Positions 1 through 8,504 of a DNA stretch of 64,000 nt are shown here, in pieces. Position numbers and translations under genes: made by a program. The notes beneath the pieces are model-generated. The model saw only the letters and a list, made by a program, of their open reading frames with translations, had not been told where the DNA came from and searched no databases. Origin of the DNA: Bacillus sp. Marseille-P3661 (lineage in GTDB: Bacteria; Bacillota; Bacilli; Bacillales; Bacillaceae_J); the NCBI RefSeq assembly GCF_900240995.1, contig NZ_LT965953.1, positions 827,303-891,302 on the forward strand, given 5' to 3'. Position 1 is the stretch's first letter. Every line of letters begins with the position of its first letter.

Positions 1-137
1 CGACAAAATCAGAACAAGCCCAAGTGGTTGCGCTGCAGCGTGCAATTTGGCAGGTTCAAATGGGGTCATCATTTGTTTATCAGTTAAGTCAAGCAATTGA
101 GCAGGCTAAAAATCAAGATAATGAAAATCCCACTTAG
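1..137 (+). CDS. C-terminal fragment of an unidentified protein (5' truncated by the window)
   Basis: Reading frame 3 is open from the window edge to a TAG at 135-137 and gives about 44 residues rich in Gln, Ala and Val. It ends in a Lys/Asn/Asp-rich tail. The stop codon lies inside the 5' arm of an intrinsic terminator, which is typical of a real gene end. In B. subtilis the neighbour upstream of valS is ysxE, preceded by spoVID, so a spore-coat-related gene is possible by position. I do not recognise the residues themselves. Confidence 0.55.
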   Translation, partial: TKSEQAQVVALQRAIWQVQMGSSFVYQLSQAIEQAKNQDNENPT

Positions 138-161
138 GATCATTCTAAGTGGGGATTTTTT
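124..161 (+). terminator. Rho-independent terminator after the truncated gene
   Basis: AAATCCCACTTAG pairs with CTAAGTGGGGATTT around a 7-base loop and is followed by a T run. It ends the upstream transcript and isolates the valS leader. Confidence 0.85.
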
Positions 162-548
162 ATATCCAATGTAAATAAAAAGCAATATATAGTAGGATAA
201 GTATTGAAAGTAATATGACGTCAAACGTTGTTGGTAATAATAATGTACGGATGGTTTGAAAAACAACGAGTGGTAGGAGACACTGTTCTATAACCAACAA
301 ACAGGTTCTACACCATGGAGGTAAACGAAATCTGTAAAAACGGCTCAAAGTAGAACACCTCCCTTTTTAGGATTAAGGGCTATTATTAAATGTATGGTAA
401 TAACTAACAACAGGTGCTTGTATTTCTTATTTCTTCTATTTTTATGATTAAATTTTTGAAAATATGTCGATACTATTGACGATTTTATGTTTGTATAGGT
501 AAACTATTGTAGTACATAATTTAAGTGTGATTATTATTAAGAGTAAAA
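162..548. other. Intergenic stretch upstream of the valS T-box; promoter region
   Basis: AT-rich and without a convincing gene; the short minus-strand frames here have no ribosome binding site or recognisable product. TTGACG at 476-481 is a possible -35. TAAACT at 500-505, 18 bases downstream, is a weak -10. This is the most likely promoter zone for the T-box transcript, but the exact start is uncertain. Confidence 0.4.
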
Positions 549-912
549 AGCATTGATAGGGAAGAGTACGACGAGAAAGCCTTTAGAGAGAGGAACTACG
601 AGCTGAAAAGTTTCTTAGGAACGTCCCGTTGGAAGGTCGCCCTTGAGCTGTTTTTCTGAACAAGTTTTTAGTAGGAAAAACCGGAACAGTCCGTTATCTG
701 TTTGAGTGTATAGGAATAGAAGAAAGCAAGATTGCATCGTACGATTATTGAAAATTAATCGTTGTGTAATTGTGCTTTGCTACATTTACTTTTTTTGCTG
801 GATTTTAGGTTTAGGAAAAAAAGCGAAAATAGGTGTGGAATTTCCTATAAAAAAAGGTGGTACCGCGAAATCAAACTTCTTTCGTCCTTTTATGGATAAA
901 GGAGTTTTTTTT
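549..912 (+). promoter_or_regulatory. T-box leader of valS (tRNA-Val sensing)
   Basis: The T-box core AAGGTGGTACCGCG is at 854-867. A terminator helix follows at 873-912 (AAACTTCTTT...AAAGGAGTTT, then eight Ts). Upstream are the GGAAGAGTA start motif (about 559-567), an AGAGAGGAA internal-loop strand, CTTGAGC at 641-647 and AGTAGG at 670-675, then a stem III ending CCGTTATC. By alignment with the known glyQS layout, where the specifier lies just 5' of CUUGAGC, the specifier is GTC at 636-638. That is a valine codon read by tRNA-Val(GAC). Uncharged tRNA-Val should stabilise the antiterminator and allow valS transcription. Confidence 0.92.
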
Positions 913-943
913 AATGCCCAAAAAGGTCAACGAGGAGGAAATT

Positions 944-3589
944 ATGAGTAATCAAGAAATTAACTTATCAACGAAATATGATCCAAAAGCCGTTGAAGAA
1001 AATCGTTATCAATGGTGGCTAGATGGAAAATTTTTTGAAGCTAAAAATGATGAAACAAAACAACCTTATACAATTGTTATTCCACCGCCGAACGTAACTG
1101 GTAAATTGCATTTAGGACATGCATGGGATACAACGCTCCAAGATATATTAACACGTATGAAAAGAATGCAGGGCTATGATGTATTATGGCTGCCGGGAAT
1201 GGACCATGCAGGTATCGCGACCCAAGCCAAAGTTGAAGCGAAACTGCGTGAGGAAGGTGTATCACGTTATGATTTAGGTCGTGAGAAATTCCTAGAAAAG
1301 TCTTGGGAATGGAAGCATGAGTATGCAGAGTTTATTCGCAAGCAATGGTCAAAGCTTGGCTTAGGTTTAGATTATAGTCGTGAACGTTTTACATTAGATG
1401 AAGGGCTATCAAAGGCTGTGCGTGAGGTTTTTGTAAAGCTTTACGAAAAAGGATTAATCTATCGCGGTGAATATATTATTAACTGGGATCCGCAAACAAA
1501 AACAGCGCTATCTGACATTGAGGTTATTTATAAAGATGTTCAAGGTGCCTTTTATCATATGAACTATCCATTAACAGATGGATCAGGTTCAATTGAGGTT
1601 GCCACAACACGTCCAGAAACCATGCTTGGGGATACAGCGGTTGCGGTACATCCAGAAGATGAGCGTTATAAGCATTTAATTGGAAAAACAGTTAAGTTAC
1701 CAATCGTTGGTCGTGAAATTCCAATTGTTGCGGATGATTATGTAGACATGGAATTTGGATCTGGTGCTGTAAAGATTACGCCTGCGCATGATCCTAACGA
1801 TTTTGAATTGGGTAACCGTCATAATCTAGAGCGTGTACTAGTTATGAATGAAGACGGCACAATGAATGAAAATGCTGACGAATATCAAGGTTTAGACCGC
1901 TTTGCTTGTCGCAAGCAAATTGTTAAAGATCTTCAAGAGCAAGGTGTGCTGTTTAAAATTGAAGAGCATATGCATTCAGTTGGTCATTCAGAACGCAGCG
2001 GTGCTGTTGTTGAGCCGTATCTATCCACACAATGGTTTGTTAATATGCAACCATTAGCTGATGCAGCAATTGAACTGCAAAAAGCTGAAGAAAAAGTTAA
2101 CTTTGTTCCAGAGCGCTTTGAAAAAACGTATCTACACTGGCTAGAGAACATTCGTGATTGGTGTATTTCTCGTCAGCTTTGGTGGGGCCACCGTATTCCT
2201 GCTTGGTATCATAAAGAAACAGGCGAGGTGTATGTAGGTCATGAGGCACCTGCTGATGAGGAAAATTGGGAGCAAGATCAAGATGTTCTTGATACTTGGT
2301 TTAGCTCTGCGCTATGGCCGTTCTCAACAATGGGCTGGCCGGATGTAGACGCTGAAGACTTTAAACGTTACTATCCAACAGATGCATTAGTAACAGGCTA
2401 TGATATTATTTTCTTCTGGGTATCTCGCATGATTTTCCAAGGCCTTGAATTTACAGAACAACGCCCATTTAAAGATGTATTGATTCATGGTCTTGTTCGT
2501 GATGCTGAAGGACGTAAAATGAGTAAATCACTTGGCAATGGTGTGGACCCAATGGATGTGATTGAAAAGTATGGTGCAGACTCATTACGTTACTTCCTAT
2601 CAACAGGGAGCTCTCCTGGTCAAGATTTACGTTTTGTCTGGGAAAAGGTTGAATCAACGTGGAACTTTGCTAATAAAATATGGAATGCGTCCCGTTTCGC
2701 GCTAATGAACATGAATGGTATGACATATGATGAATTAGATCTAAGCGGTGAAAAGTCTGTGGCCGATAAATGGATTCTTACTCGTCTGAATGAAACGATT
2801 GATTCAGTTACAAAAATGGCTGACAAGTATGAATTTGGTGAAGTGGGTCGTGTGCTTTATAACTTTATTTGGGATGATGTATGTGACTGGTATATCGAAA
2901 TGGCGAAACTTCCGCTTTATGGTGAAGATGAGGCTGCTAAGAAAACTACTCGCTCTGTTCTTGCGTATGTACTCGATAACACTATGCGTTTATTACATCC
3001 TTTCATGCCGTTTATTACAGAAGAAATTTGGCAAGCATTGCCGCATCAAGGCGAATCGATTACAGTTACAAGCTGGCCTGTAGTACGTCCTGAATTTACG
3101 GACCAAGATGCAGCTGAAGAAATGCGTTTACTAGTAGATATAATTCGCTCTGTACGTAATATTCGTGCTGAAGTGAATACACCAATGAGTAAGCAAATTA
3201 AACTTCGTATTAAAGCTAAAAATGATGATATTCAAGCTAAACTTGAAAAGAATCGCCATTATATACAGCGTTTCTGTAATCCAAGTGAATTAACGATTGC
3301 AACTGAAATTAATGGCGATGAAAAAGCAATGACAGCCGTTGTAACGGGCGCAGAGTTGTCTTTACCACTCGAAGGGCTAATTAATATGGAAGAAGAGATC
3401 GCTCGTCTCCAAAAAGAATTAGAAAAGTTAAATGCTGAAGTAGACCGCGTTCAAAAGAAATTGAACAACGAAAAATTCACGGCTAAAGCACCGGCACAAG
3501 TCGTCGAAGAAGAACGTAAAAAAGAACAAGACTACCTTGAAAAACGTGCAACGGTTGAAACAAGAATTAAAGAATTGCAAAATCTATAA
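944..3589 (+). CDS. valS: Valyl-tRNA synthetase
   Basis: Charges tRNA-Val with valine in the cytoplasm. The 881-residue length is normal for Bacillus ValS (about 880). The class I HIGH signature appears as HLGH near residue 57, within [18 protein letters not shown] is near residue 525, in [10 protein letters not shown]. The last 70 residues form the coiled-coil arm typical of ValS, with Glu/Lys-rich heptads. The start chosen is ATG 944, behind GAGGAGG. The frame is open further upstream, but that part lies inside the T-box and its terminator. Regulation is by the T-box leader. In B. subtilis folC follows directly; here an inverted accessory cassette separates the two genes. Confidence 0.98.
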   Translation: MSNQEINLSTKYDPKAVEENRYQWWLDGKFFEAKNDETKQPYTIVIPPPNVTGKLHLGHAWDTTLQDILTRMKRMQGYDVLWLPGMDHAGIATQAKVEAKLREEGVSRYDLGREKFLEKSWEWKHEYAEFIRKQWSKLGLGLDYSRERFTLDEGLSKAVREVFVKLYEKGLIYRGEYIINWDPQTKTALSDIEVIYKDVQGAFYHMNYPLTDGSGSIEVATTRPETMLGDTAVAVHPEDERYKHLIGKTVKLPIVGREIPIVADDYVDMEFGSGAVKITPAHDPNDFELGNRHNLERVLVMNEDGTMNENADEYQGLDRFACRKQIVKDLQEQGVLFKIEEHMHSVGHSERSGAVVEPYLSTQWFVNMQPLADAAIELQKAEEKVNFVPERFEKTYLHWLENIRDWCISRQLWWGHRIPAWYHKETGEVYVGHEAPADEENWEQDQDVLDTWFSSALWPFSTMGWPDVDAEDFKRYYPTDALVTGYDIIFFWVSRMIFQGLEFTEQRPFKDVLIHGLVRDAEGRKMSKSLGNGVDPMDVIEKYGADSLRYFLSTGSSPGQDLRFVWEKVESTWNFANKIWNASRFALMNMNGMTYDELDLSGEKSVADKWILTRLNETIDSVTKMADKYEFGEVGRVLYNFIWDDVCDWYIEMAKLPLYGEDEAAKKTTRSVLAYVLDNTMRLLHPFMPFITEEIWQALPHQGESITVTSWPVVRPEFTDQDAAEEMRLLVDIIRSVRNIRAEVNTPMSKQIKLRIKAKNDDIQAKLEKNRHYIQRFCNPSELTIATEINGDEKAMTAVVTGAELSLPLEGLINMEEEIARLQKELEKLNAEVDRVQKKLNNEKFTAKAPAQVVEEERKKEQDYLEKRATVETRIKELQNL

Positions 3590-3597
3590 GTTATAGG

Positions 3598-3625
3598 GAA
3601 GGCTGTCCGAATAGGGGCAGCCTTC
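3598..3625 (+). terminator. Terminator after valS
   Basis: GAAGGCTGTCC and GGGGCAGCCTTC form a strong stem with a 5-base loop. The T run after it is weak (interrupted by C and G), so termination may be partial. Confidence 0.6.
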
Positions 3626-3670
3626 TTCGTGTTTTGTGGTGAAATTTATCGTAATTTTGAGCGTATAAAT

Positions 3671-3900
3671 GAGAAACGTTATTAGTTGCAGATATATTTT
3701 AAAATTGGAAGATATTTTTATATAAAGAGTAATGTATGGTGTTTAGGATGCTGGTAGGCACTCTTCAAATTGCTCAGATTCAGTAGAAGAAGGCAACATA
3801 TTAATGAGAACTGTTATTAGTTGCAGATATATCTCAAAAGTGGACGATATCGATACGAAAGTGGCAGATATAATGAAAAAGTGGCAGATATATTAAGAAC
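3671..3900. repeat. Intergenic direct repeats (GTTATTAGTTGCAGATATAT family)
   Basis: TTATTAGTTGCAGATATAT occurs at 3679-3697 and again at 3814-3832, each preceded by GAGAA and followed by a related A-rich arm with TGGA-GATAT. Downstream of the second copy a unit of about 20 bp beginning AAAGTGG repeats three times. The third and fourth bases after the T differ in the first unit; GTGGCAGATATA is exact at 3861-3872 and 3881-3892. No gene is supported: the 62-residue frame over this stretch is made of repeat translation. The whole stretch 3626-4009 has no other feature I can name. Confidence 0.7.
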
Positions 3901-4009
3901 TGCTGAAATGCACGCTGCGAAGAATGCTAAAATCGCCGTATATACCTGTAATAAACAGGCAGATACCATTCATCATAGAAAAGATGCACAAGTTCCCGAT
4001 AGGAAATAG

Positions 4010-4040
4010 AAAAAACCGAGCAAATATTGCCCGGTTTTAT
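4010..4040 (-). terminator. Terminator of the ATP-grasp cassette
   Basis: AAAACCG-A-GCAAATATTGC-C-CGGTTTT forms a near-palindromic hairpin. On the minus strand it is followed by a T run, just after the stop of the last gene of the cassette. Confidence 0.8.
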
Positions 4041-4897
4041 TAAATATTCTTTAAAATAAACTCCAAATACAGCCTAACAACATTAATAGATGAAACATGG
4101 CTTAACGTCCGACTGCCAACTACATCTTCAATTTCATTTAGCAGCAGCTTTCCATCTTGGTCAAATAAAAAGTCAATCCCTACAAAGCCGAAGTCTAATT
4201 TAGAGATAATAGTTTGAACTAACACCATTTCCTCGTTAGAAAGCGAATATAAGGTTGCATCTCCTCCTAACGTAAAATTAGCTTTAAAATGTGTTTCTGA
4301 ATGTCTTAAGACAGCACCAACAATTTCACTACCAATGACAAACACTCGCAAATCTTTACCTAACACTGGAGCCGGTTTTTGAATAATAATTTCGTGATGT
4401 TGAATTAAAAAGTTGTGTGGTTGAAGGTCAGCTGCATTGTTAATCCAATACACCTGTTGCCCGCCGCGGCCCTTTACTTCTTTCAAGATATACGGAAATT
4501 CAAATGGAACCTTTGATAATTCAAATGCTCCTGGCTCAAAAAAGAGGGTATCAACCATCGGGATGCTATATTCTAAAAAGTATTGATGTGTTTTTGCTTT
4601 GTTATTACAAATCTCTGCGACTACTGAATTATTAAATACTGCAATTCCTAACTGTTCGAGCTGTTTATTTAAGCGAGGATTAATAGCACGTACAATTGCG
4701 AATTCTGGATGGTCAATAGTTTTACCATGGTAATAAATAATTGGTTGATTAGCACGAATCCCAATTACTAAATCCTCTCTTAAAAGCAGTTTCAGTGTGA
4801 CTCCAAGACTATCAGCTTCTGTAATCATCCAGTCTATAAAAGCATGGTTGCGTTTTGCATCATTTTTATAATAAATTAGCCAACCGGTTTTTTTCAT
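4040..4897 (-). CDS. RimK-like ATP-grasp ligase, copy 1
   Basis: 285 residues; last gene of a four-gene minus-strand cassette. The order fits RimK/LysX-type ATP-grasp enzymes: a pre-ATP-grasp domain (residues 1-90), then NNKAKTHQYFLEYSIPM (about 93-109), ILKEVKGRGGQQVYWI with the ATP-binding Lys and Gly-rich loop (about 137-152), GKDLRVFVIG, and the metal site near residue 255. Such enzymes join a carboxylate to an amine using ATP, often amino acids onto peptides or carriers. The metal motif reads NEIED where the family usually has E-x-N, so the Asn ligand appears to be Glu. It is a paralogue of the next gene. The substrate is unknown. It does not look like the longer YheC/YheD coat proteins. 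Confidence 0.82.
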   Translation of the reverse strand: MKKTGWLIYYKNDAKRNHAFIDWMITEADSLGVTLKLLLREDLVIGIRANQPIIYYHGKTIDHPEFAIVRAINPRLNKQLEQLGIAVFNNSVVAEICNNKAKTHQYFLEYSIPMVDTLFFEPGAFELSKVPFEFPYILKEVKGRGGQQVYWINNAADLQPHNFLIQHHEIIIQKPAPVLGKDLRVFVIGSEIVGAVLRHSETHFKANFTLGGDATLYSLSNEEMVLVQTIISKLDFGFVGIDFLFDQDGKLLLNEIEDVVGSRTLSHVSSINVVRLYLEFILKNI

Positions 4898-4963
4898 AGC
4901 ACTTTTAATGCCAAAATACTCTATTTGAAAGGGTACCTTGACCTTTTCTCCTTTCGAATAACA

Positions 4964-5863
4964 TTAATACTTTAAGTCATTTAAAATATAATCAATCATA
5001 AACTCTGCAACATCGACGCCGGTGCAATCGTAAATATTGCGAATATGTGCGTTAGAATTTACTTCGCATACAATTGGCTGATCATCTTCACCAAATAAAA
5101 GATCGATGCCTGCAAAATCAGTGCCAATTATTTGTGAACATTTGATTGCTAAATCTATTTCAGTTTGGGTAGGATTATATGGCTGCATTACTCCGCCATT
5201 ACTCACATTTGCTCTGAAATCATTATCAGACGTACGCAGCATAGCGGTGACAACTCGGTCTCCGACGACATTTAAACGTATATCCTTACCATAGCTTGAT
5301 TTGATTAATTCCTGAAATACAAACGGAATGCTACCTAGCTCTTTCACTTTTTGCAACAGCTCTTCATAATCATGGATAAGATAAACTTGTTGCCCAAATG
5401 AACCGAATACCTCTTTAATAACAAGTGGAAAGCCTATTTCCTCAGCTATATAGTTATAGGGGCTAAAGTCGACAACGTTTAGGCCATCAAATATTTTCGG
5501 TGCGATAATTGTTTTTGGCATCGATATACCGTGGTCCATTAACTTTTGATATGTTAATGCTTTATTATCACATATTTCAATAGAATCTGAGCTGTTGTAC
5601 ACTTTAATGTTCATTTGTTCTAAGTGTCGTGCTAGGTGAATATCTTTATCGCCAAAAATAACAAAGTCAGGACGATGATCGGCATAAGGTCCTTTTATTG
5701 TCGGTTTATTATCTTCGATTGTAATAATTAGTTCATTATTTTTTATAATTTCGGTATGTATTCCACGTGATTGTGCAACACGGTCTACCCATGTACCAAA
5801 GTCGAGGAATTTTCCAGAAGTTAAATTTCCATTGTAAATAATCCAGCAAACCATATTAGTCAT
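4964..5863 (-). CDS. RimK-like ATP-grasp ligase, copy 2
   Basis: 299 residues with the same architecture as its downstream neighbour. It has CDNKALTYQKLMDHGISMP (about 97-115), VIKEVFGSFGQQVYLI as the ATP-binding strand and Gly loop (about 147-162), GKDIRLNVVGDRVV, and CEVNSN near the C-terminus with the canonical E-x-N metal ligands. This copy looks catalytically complete, unlike copy 1. Its start overlaps the end of the upstream hydrolase-like gene by 8 bp, so the two are translationally coupled. ATP-grasp ligases of this group make amide bonds, for example adding glutamate to a peptide or protein tail. Which acceptor is used here cannot be read from the sequence. Confidence 0.85.
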   Translation of the reverse strand: MTNMVCWIIYNGNLTSGKFLDFGTWVDRVAQSRGIHTEIIKNNELIITIEDNKPTIKGPYADHRPDFVIFGDKDIHLARHLEQMNIKVYNSSDSIEICDNKALTYQKLMDHGISMPKTIIAPKIFDGLNVVDFSPYNYIAEEIGFPLVIKEVFGSFGQQVYLIHDYEELLQKVKELGSIPFVFQELIKSSYGKDIRLNVVGDRVVTAMLRTSDNDFRANVSNGGVMQPYNPTQTEIDLAIKCSQIIGTDFAGIDLLFGEDDQPIVCEVNSNAHIRNIYDCTGVDVAEFMIDYILNDLKY

Positions 5864-6521
5864 TTAGAGCAGTTCCCTTCGTAATTAAAAGATTGACTAT
5901 GTTCTGTAAACTGTTAAGTACGTTTAAAAAGTTTTTTTCACCATTTTCAAGATTTAATAGCTCCCAATTTATTTCGATTTGTATGCAGCTTATGCCACAT
6001 AACCTCGCAACTGTTGAGGAAACTGTATTAGGATTACCTGCAGTGAACAGTTGATCTACTATAACAGGCTGTATATCATATTGCTGGAACACCTTAGTTA
6101 ATTCTTCAATGGAAAGATCACCCTTGGCGATGTTTTTTCCTTTGCCTGTTCCGATTTCAATTGAAGCAGGTCTTTTTGAACTCATAATATGTACATCTAT
6201 TAGGAAATTAATTTGTTCGTTCTGAATACAGTGAACAAGTGCATCCTTGTATGGATTGGATTCATCAAAATTCGCATCATCTTGCATGTTTTTTGTTTTA
6301 TAAGCGGCAAAACAATTCGTTTGTTGATGAATGAGCTGCACAAGCACCCCTGTTAAAAATTCTCCCATTTTTGGTTTACCTTTTCTAAGCTGTGGTACGC
6401 TATGTGGGGCAGATAGCATAATTGGGTGAGTACCTTTTTCAATTATAAAAGGTATATGGTCAAACGCTTCTTTAATAAATTTTTGTTCCATGTACTGAAT
6501 TTGGTTTATTGTTATATCCAT
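5856..6521 (-). CDS. N-formylglutamate amidohydrolase-like protein
   Basis: 221 residues. Family features seen are SAPHSVPQLRKG near residue 37 (the usual metal-binding PH motif), DDANFD near 80, LIDVHIMSSKRPASIEIGTG (about 110-130, with a metal-binding His in the position of the usual DLHG), TVSSTVARLCGI and IQIEINWELL near the end. The family is zinc hydrolases that cleave formyl or related amide groups. The gene is coupled to an ATP-grasp ligase by an 8-bp overlap and follows the 617-residue gene after 12 bp. A hydrolase beside amide-forming ligases suggests a make-and-trim pair or proofreading, which is inference. A role in histidine degradation is unlikely because no hut gene is present. 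Confidence 0.72.
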   Translation of the reverse strand: MDITINQIQYMEQKFIKEAFDHIPFIIEKGTHPIMLSAPHSVPQLRKGKPKMGEFLTGVLVQLIHQQTNCFAAYKTKNMQDDANFDESNPYKDALVHCIQNEQINFLIDVHIMSSKRPASIEIGTGKGKNIAKGDLSIEELTKVFQQYDIQPVIVDQLFTAGNPNTVSSTVARLCGISCIQIEINWELLNLENGEKNFLNVLNSLQNIVNLLITKGTALND

Positions 6522-6533
6522 AGATTGTCCTCG

Positions 6534-8387
6534 TTAATCATTTGATATTTCCTCACGAACTTTTGAAAGCACTAAATAAATAGAAAGCGGTATGAGTCCG
6601 ACACAAAGTATTGTCCGAAGAACTGGATCGATATTTAAGGTGAAAGCTGTTAAAAGTACTGCTATAATCGGGATAAATTGCAAATTTAGATTTTTTTTAA
6701 ATAAATAATTCGTATCTCGTTCAACTTTAATAACCTTATTGATAAACTTGAGACCCAGCTTACCGCGGATATGCGCAGGAATGCCAATCGAAATATTCAT
6801 GTTGCTTTCAGATGTCATTATATTTGTTTCCCTAATTAAGTCGATCGAATCCATTTCCAATACACGTGCTTTGATCGCTTTTGAGCGGTGTCTTAAAATA
6901 ACGGTATCTGCTTCCTGTACTCCTAATAGTTTCAGTGCAGAAGGAGACATTCGTATAGCATTGCTTGCTTCGTCAGTGGAATAGGGACGAATTACTTTTA
7001 AATTTAAGGAAGCATCACCTATAAATTTCGATAACCATACATTTTTGAGTCGTTCTAAATAGTCTTTGTTTATCTCATAGCTATATTCTTTTAATGGATA
7101 AATAGAGATTGAAATATAACCGGCTTTTTTTAATATATTTTTCATTTTAAGTCGATCTTCATATTCAAGCTTACTTATTACTTTTTCATTTTGATAATGA
7201 TGAATTAGAAATTGTCGTTCGGTCTCGGTAAGATTACTATTATTAGTAAAACGTTGATAGTAATAGCTTGATAGCTGATCTGGTGGAAGTTCATAATTTA
7301 AAAATTCTCGCTGTAAATAGCTTAGCTGTACGGTTCCAGCTTTTAAATTTTTATTTACTTCTAGTTGTGTTTTACTAAAATCAAAAGAAGAGCCGGTTAC
7401 TGTATTCATAATTTCAAATGTATGACTAGTTTTGTCAATCCTATTATAAATATCTTCAGAGACAATGATTTTACCATGCTTTAAAATATCAACACTTTGA
7501 GTTGAGTAATGATGAATTTCTACAACAGGATGCTTTTGAATAATAAGTTGGCTAGGCTTGGTGCTTTTTATATTGAGTTTGCTGCTTGTAGATTTGCCGA
7601 TTATGATTTCATAGTCTTCTAAATTGTTATTTATTTTTATCATACAACGACGTGAAAGACCATTCTTAAAATTATAGATAGTGACATAGTCATTTTCAGT
7701 TAAATTTAAATAATCAAGGCTTTTTTCAGCTAGCTCAACACGGTGATGTGGAAAAATACTACTTATATTTTTTGATGATATACTAAATGCATGTAAAGGC
7801 TGTTCGTTATTAAAATCGAATCGGCATAATAAATTTGCTGTTGCAGCTAAACTGCATAATAGATTGATAAATAAGGATTGTGTGTTAGTTATGTCTCGCA
7901 GTCTTGAATGAACGCCAATATTTAAAATAATTGGTTGGTGCGGTGAATCATGGTGTGAACAGTCAACGTTTGGAATGTCATAGTCCTTAAAGCACATCGA
8001 GATGTAATCAAGAATTGCTGAATGCTTAGGAGAAGAGCTTAGTAGTTGAAGTTCAACATCGTTTTGTTCATCACTAACATCGCTAACAGTAATTATAATT
8101 CGTTTATTGTACTTGTCAGCAATGGTTGTAAGCATCTGCTGAAAGTCTACTTCACAGCTGTTACGTTTTAGGCCAACCATACTTAAATTGAAATAGTCGT
8201 GCAAAATGTAAGCTAACATAAATGTAGATTTGACAGCCGGGTTAAAGGCAATTAGCACAGGGCCAGTACCTGAGCGATAATGAGATTTCCCGAAAAATTT
8301 GCGTTGTTCTAAATGAATAAAAAGGTCAATTCGTTCTTTTAAAGCATTTTTAGAAAAGTTTAATTGTTTTTTATTAATTAAGTTCAT
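6534..8387 (-). CDS. 617-residue membrane-anchored protein of unknown function with double-psi-barrel-like modules
   Basis: First gene of the minus-strand cassette. SD AAAAGGAAG lies 8 bases before the ATG. Residues 43-190 follow the order of strands and helices of the neighbouring formylglutamate-hydrolase-like protein but lack its His and Asp residues, so this may be an inactive relative (weak). Residues 478-557 (IRMSPSALKLLGVQEADTV ... GIPAHIRGKLGL) resemble the double-psi beta-barrel of CDC48/VAT N-domains. A second related stretch may lie at 214-285. Two hydrophobic segments at about 571-588 and 592-609 anchor the C-terminus, with a short charged tail. I know no named family for the whole protein. 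Its place in the cassette suggests it scaffolds the ligases or presents their substrate at the membrane. Confidence 0.6.
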   Translation of the reverse strand: MNLINKKQLNFSKNALKERIDLFIHLEQRKFFGKSHYRSGTGPVLIAFNPAVKSTFMLAYILHDYFNLSMVGLKRNSCEVDFQQMLTTIADKYNKRIIITVSDVSDEQNDVELQLLSSSPKHSAILDYISMCFKDYDIPNVDCSHHDSPHQPIILNIGVHSRLRDITNTQSLFINLLCSLAATANLLCRFDFNNEQPLHAFSISSKNISSIFPHHRVELAEKSLDYLNLTENDYVTIYNFKNGLSRRCMIKINNNLEDYEIIIGKSTSSKLNIKSTKPSQLIIQKHPVVEIHHYSTQSVDILKHGKIIVSEDIYNRIDKTSHTFEIMNTVTGSSFDFSKTQLEVNKNLKAGTVQLSYLQREFLNYELPPDQLSSYYYQRFTNNSNLTETERQFLIHHYQNEKVISKLEYEDRLKMKNILKKAGYISISIYPLKEYSYEINKDYLERLKNVWLSKFIGDASLNLKVIRPYSTDEASNAIRMSPSALKLLGVQEADTVILRHRSKAIKARVLEMDSIDLIRETNIMTSESNMNISIGIPAHIRGKLGLKFINKVIKVERDTNYLFKKNLNLQFIPIIAVLLTAFTLNIDPVLRTILCVGLIPLSIYLVLSKVREEISND

Positions 8388-8398
8388 TAAATTTACTT

Positions 8399-8454
8399 CC
8401 TTTTACTAGCAGTACAAGTTTAGATCTTCTTTTATATTTTAAACTAGTAAAAGG
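8399..8454. promoter_or_regulatory. 11-bp inverted repeat between the cassette and folC
   Basis: CCTTTTACTAG (8399-8409) and CTAGTAAAAGG (8444-8454) are perfect inverted repeats 34 bp apart, in the 117-bp divergent intergenic region. The left arm overlaps the ribosome binding site of the 617-residue gene. It could be an operator, or an RNA hairpin hiding that binding site. Confidence 0.5.
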
Positions 8455-8504
8455 TACTTGAACAGTTGGAGAAATAACAAGATAGAAGGTTATGAGGTGG
8501 AAAA

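Noticed and set aside
857-943. Upstream extension of valS
   Set aside because: It lies inside the T-box core and terminator. The first real ribosome site and the normal protein start are at 944.
706-951. 81-codon plus-strand frame upstream of valS
   Set aside because: It overlaps the T-box RNA and encodes no recognisable protein.
3821-4009. 62-codon frame in the repeat region after valS
   Set aside because: Its sequence is a translation of the AAAGTGGCAGATATA units, and there is no convincing binding site.
4040-5863. YheC/YheD spore-coat ATP-grasp proteins
   Set aside because: Those are longer and have a different N-terminal domain. The present pair matches RimK/LysX-type ligases better.
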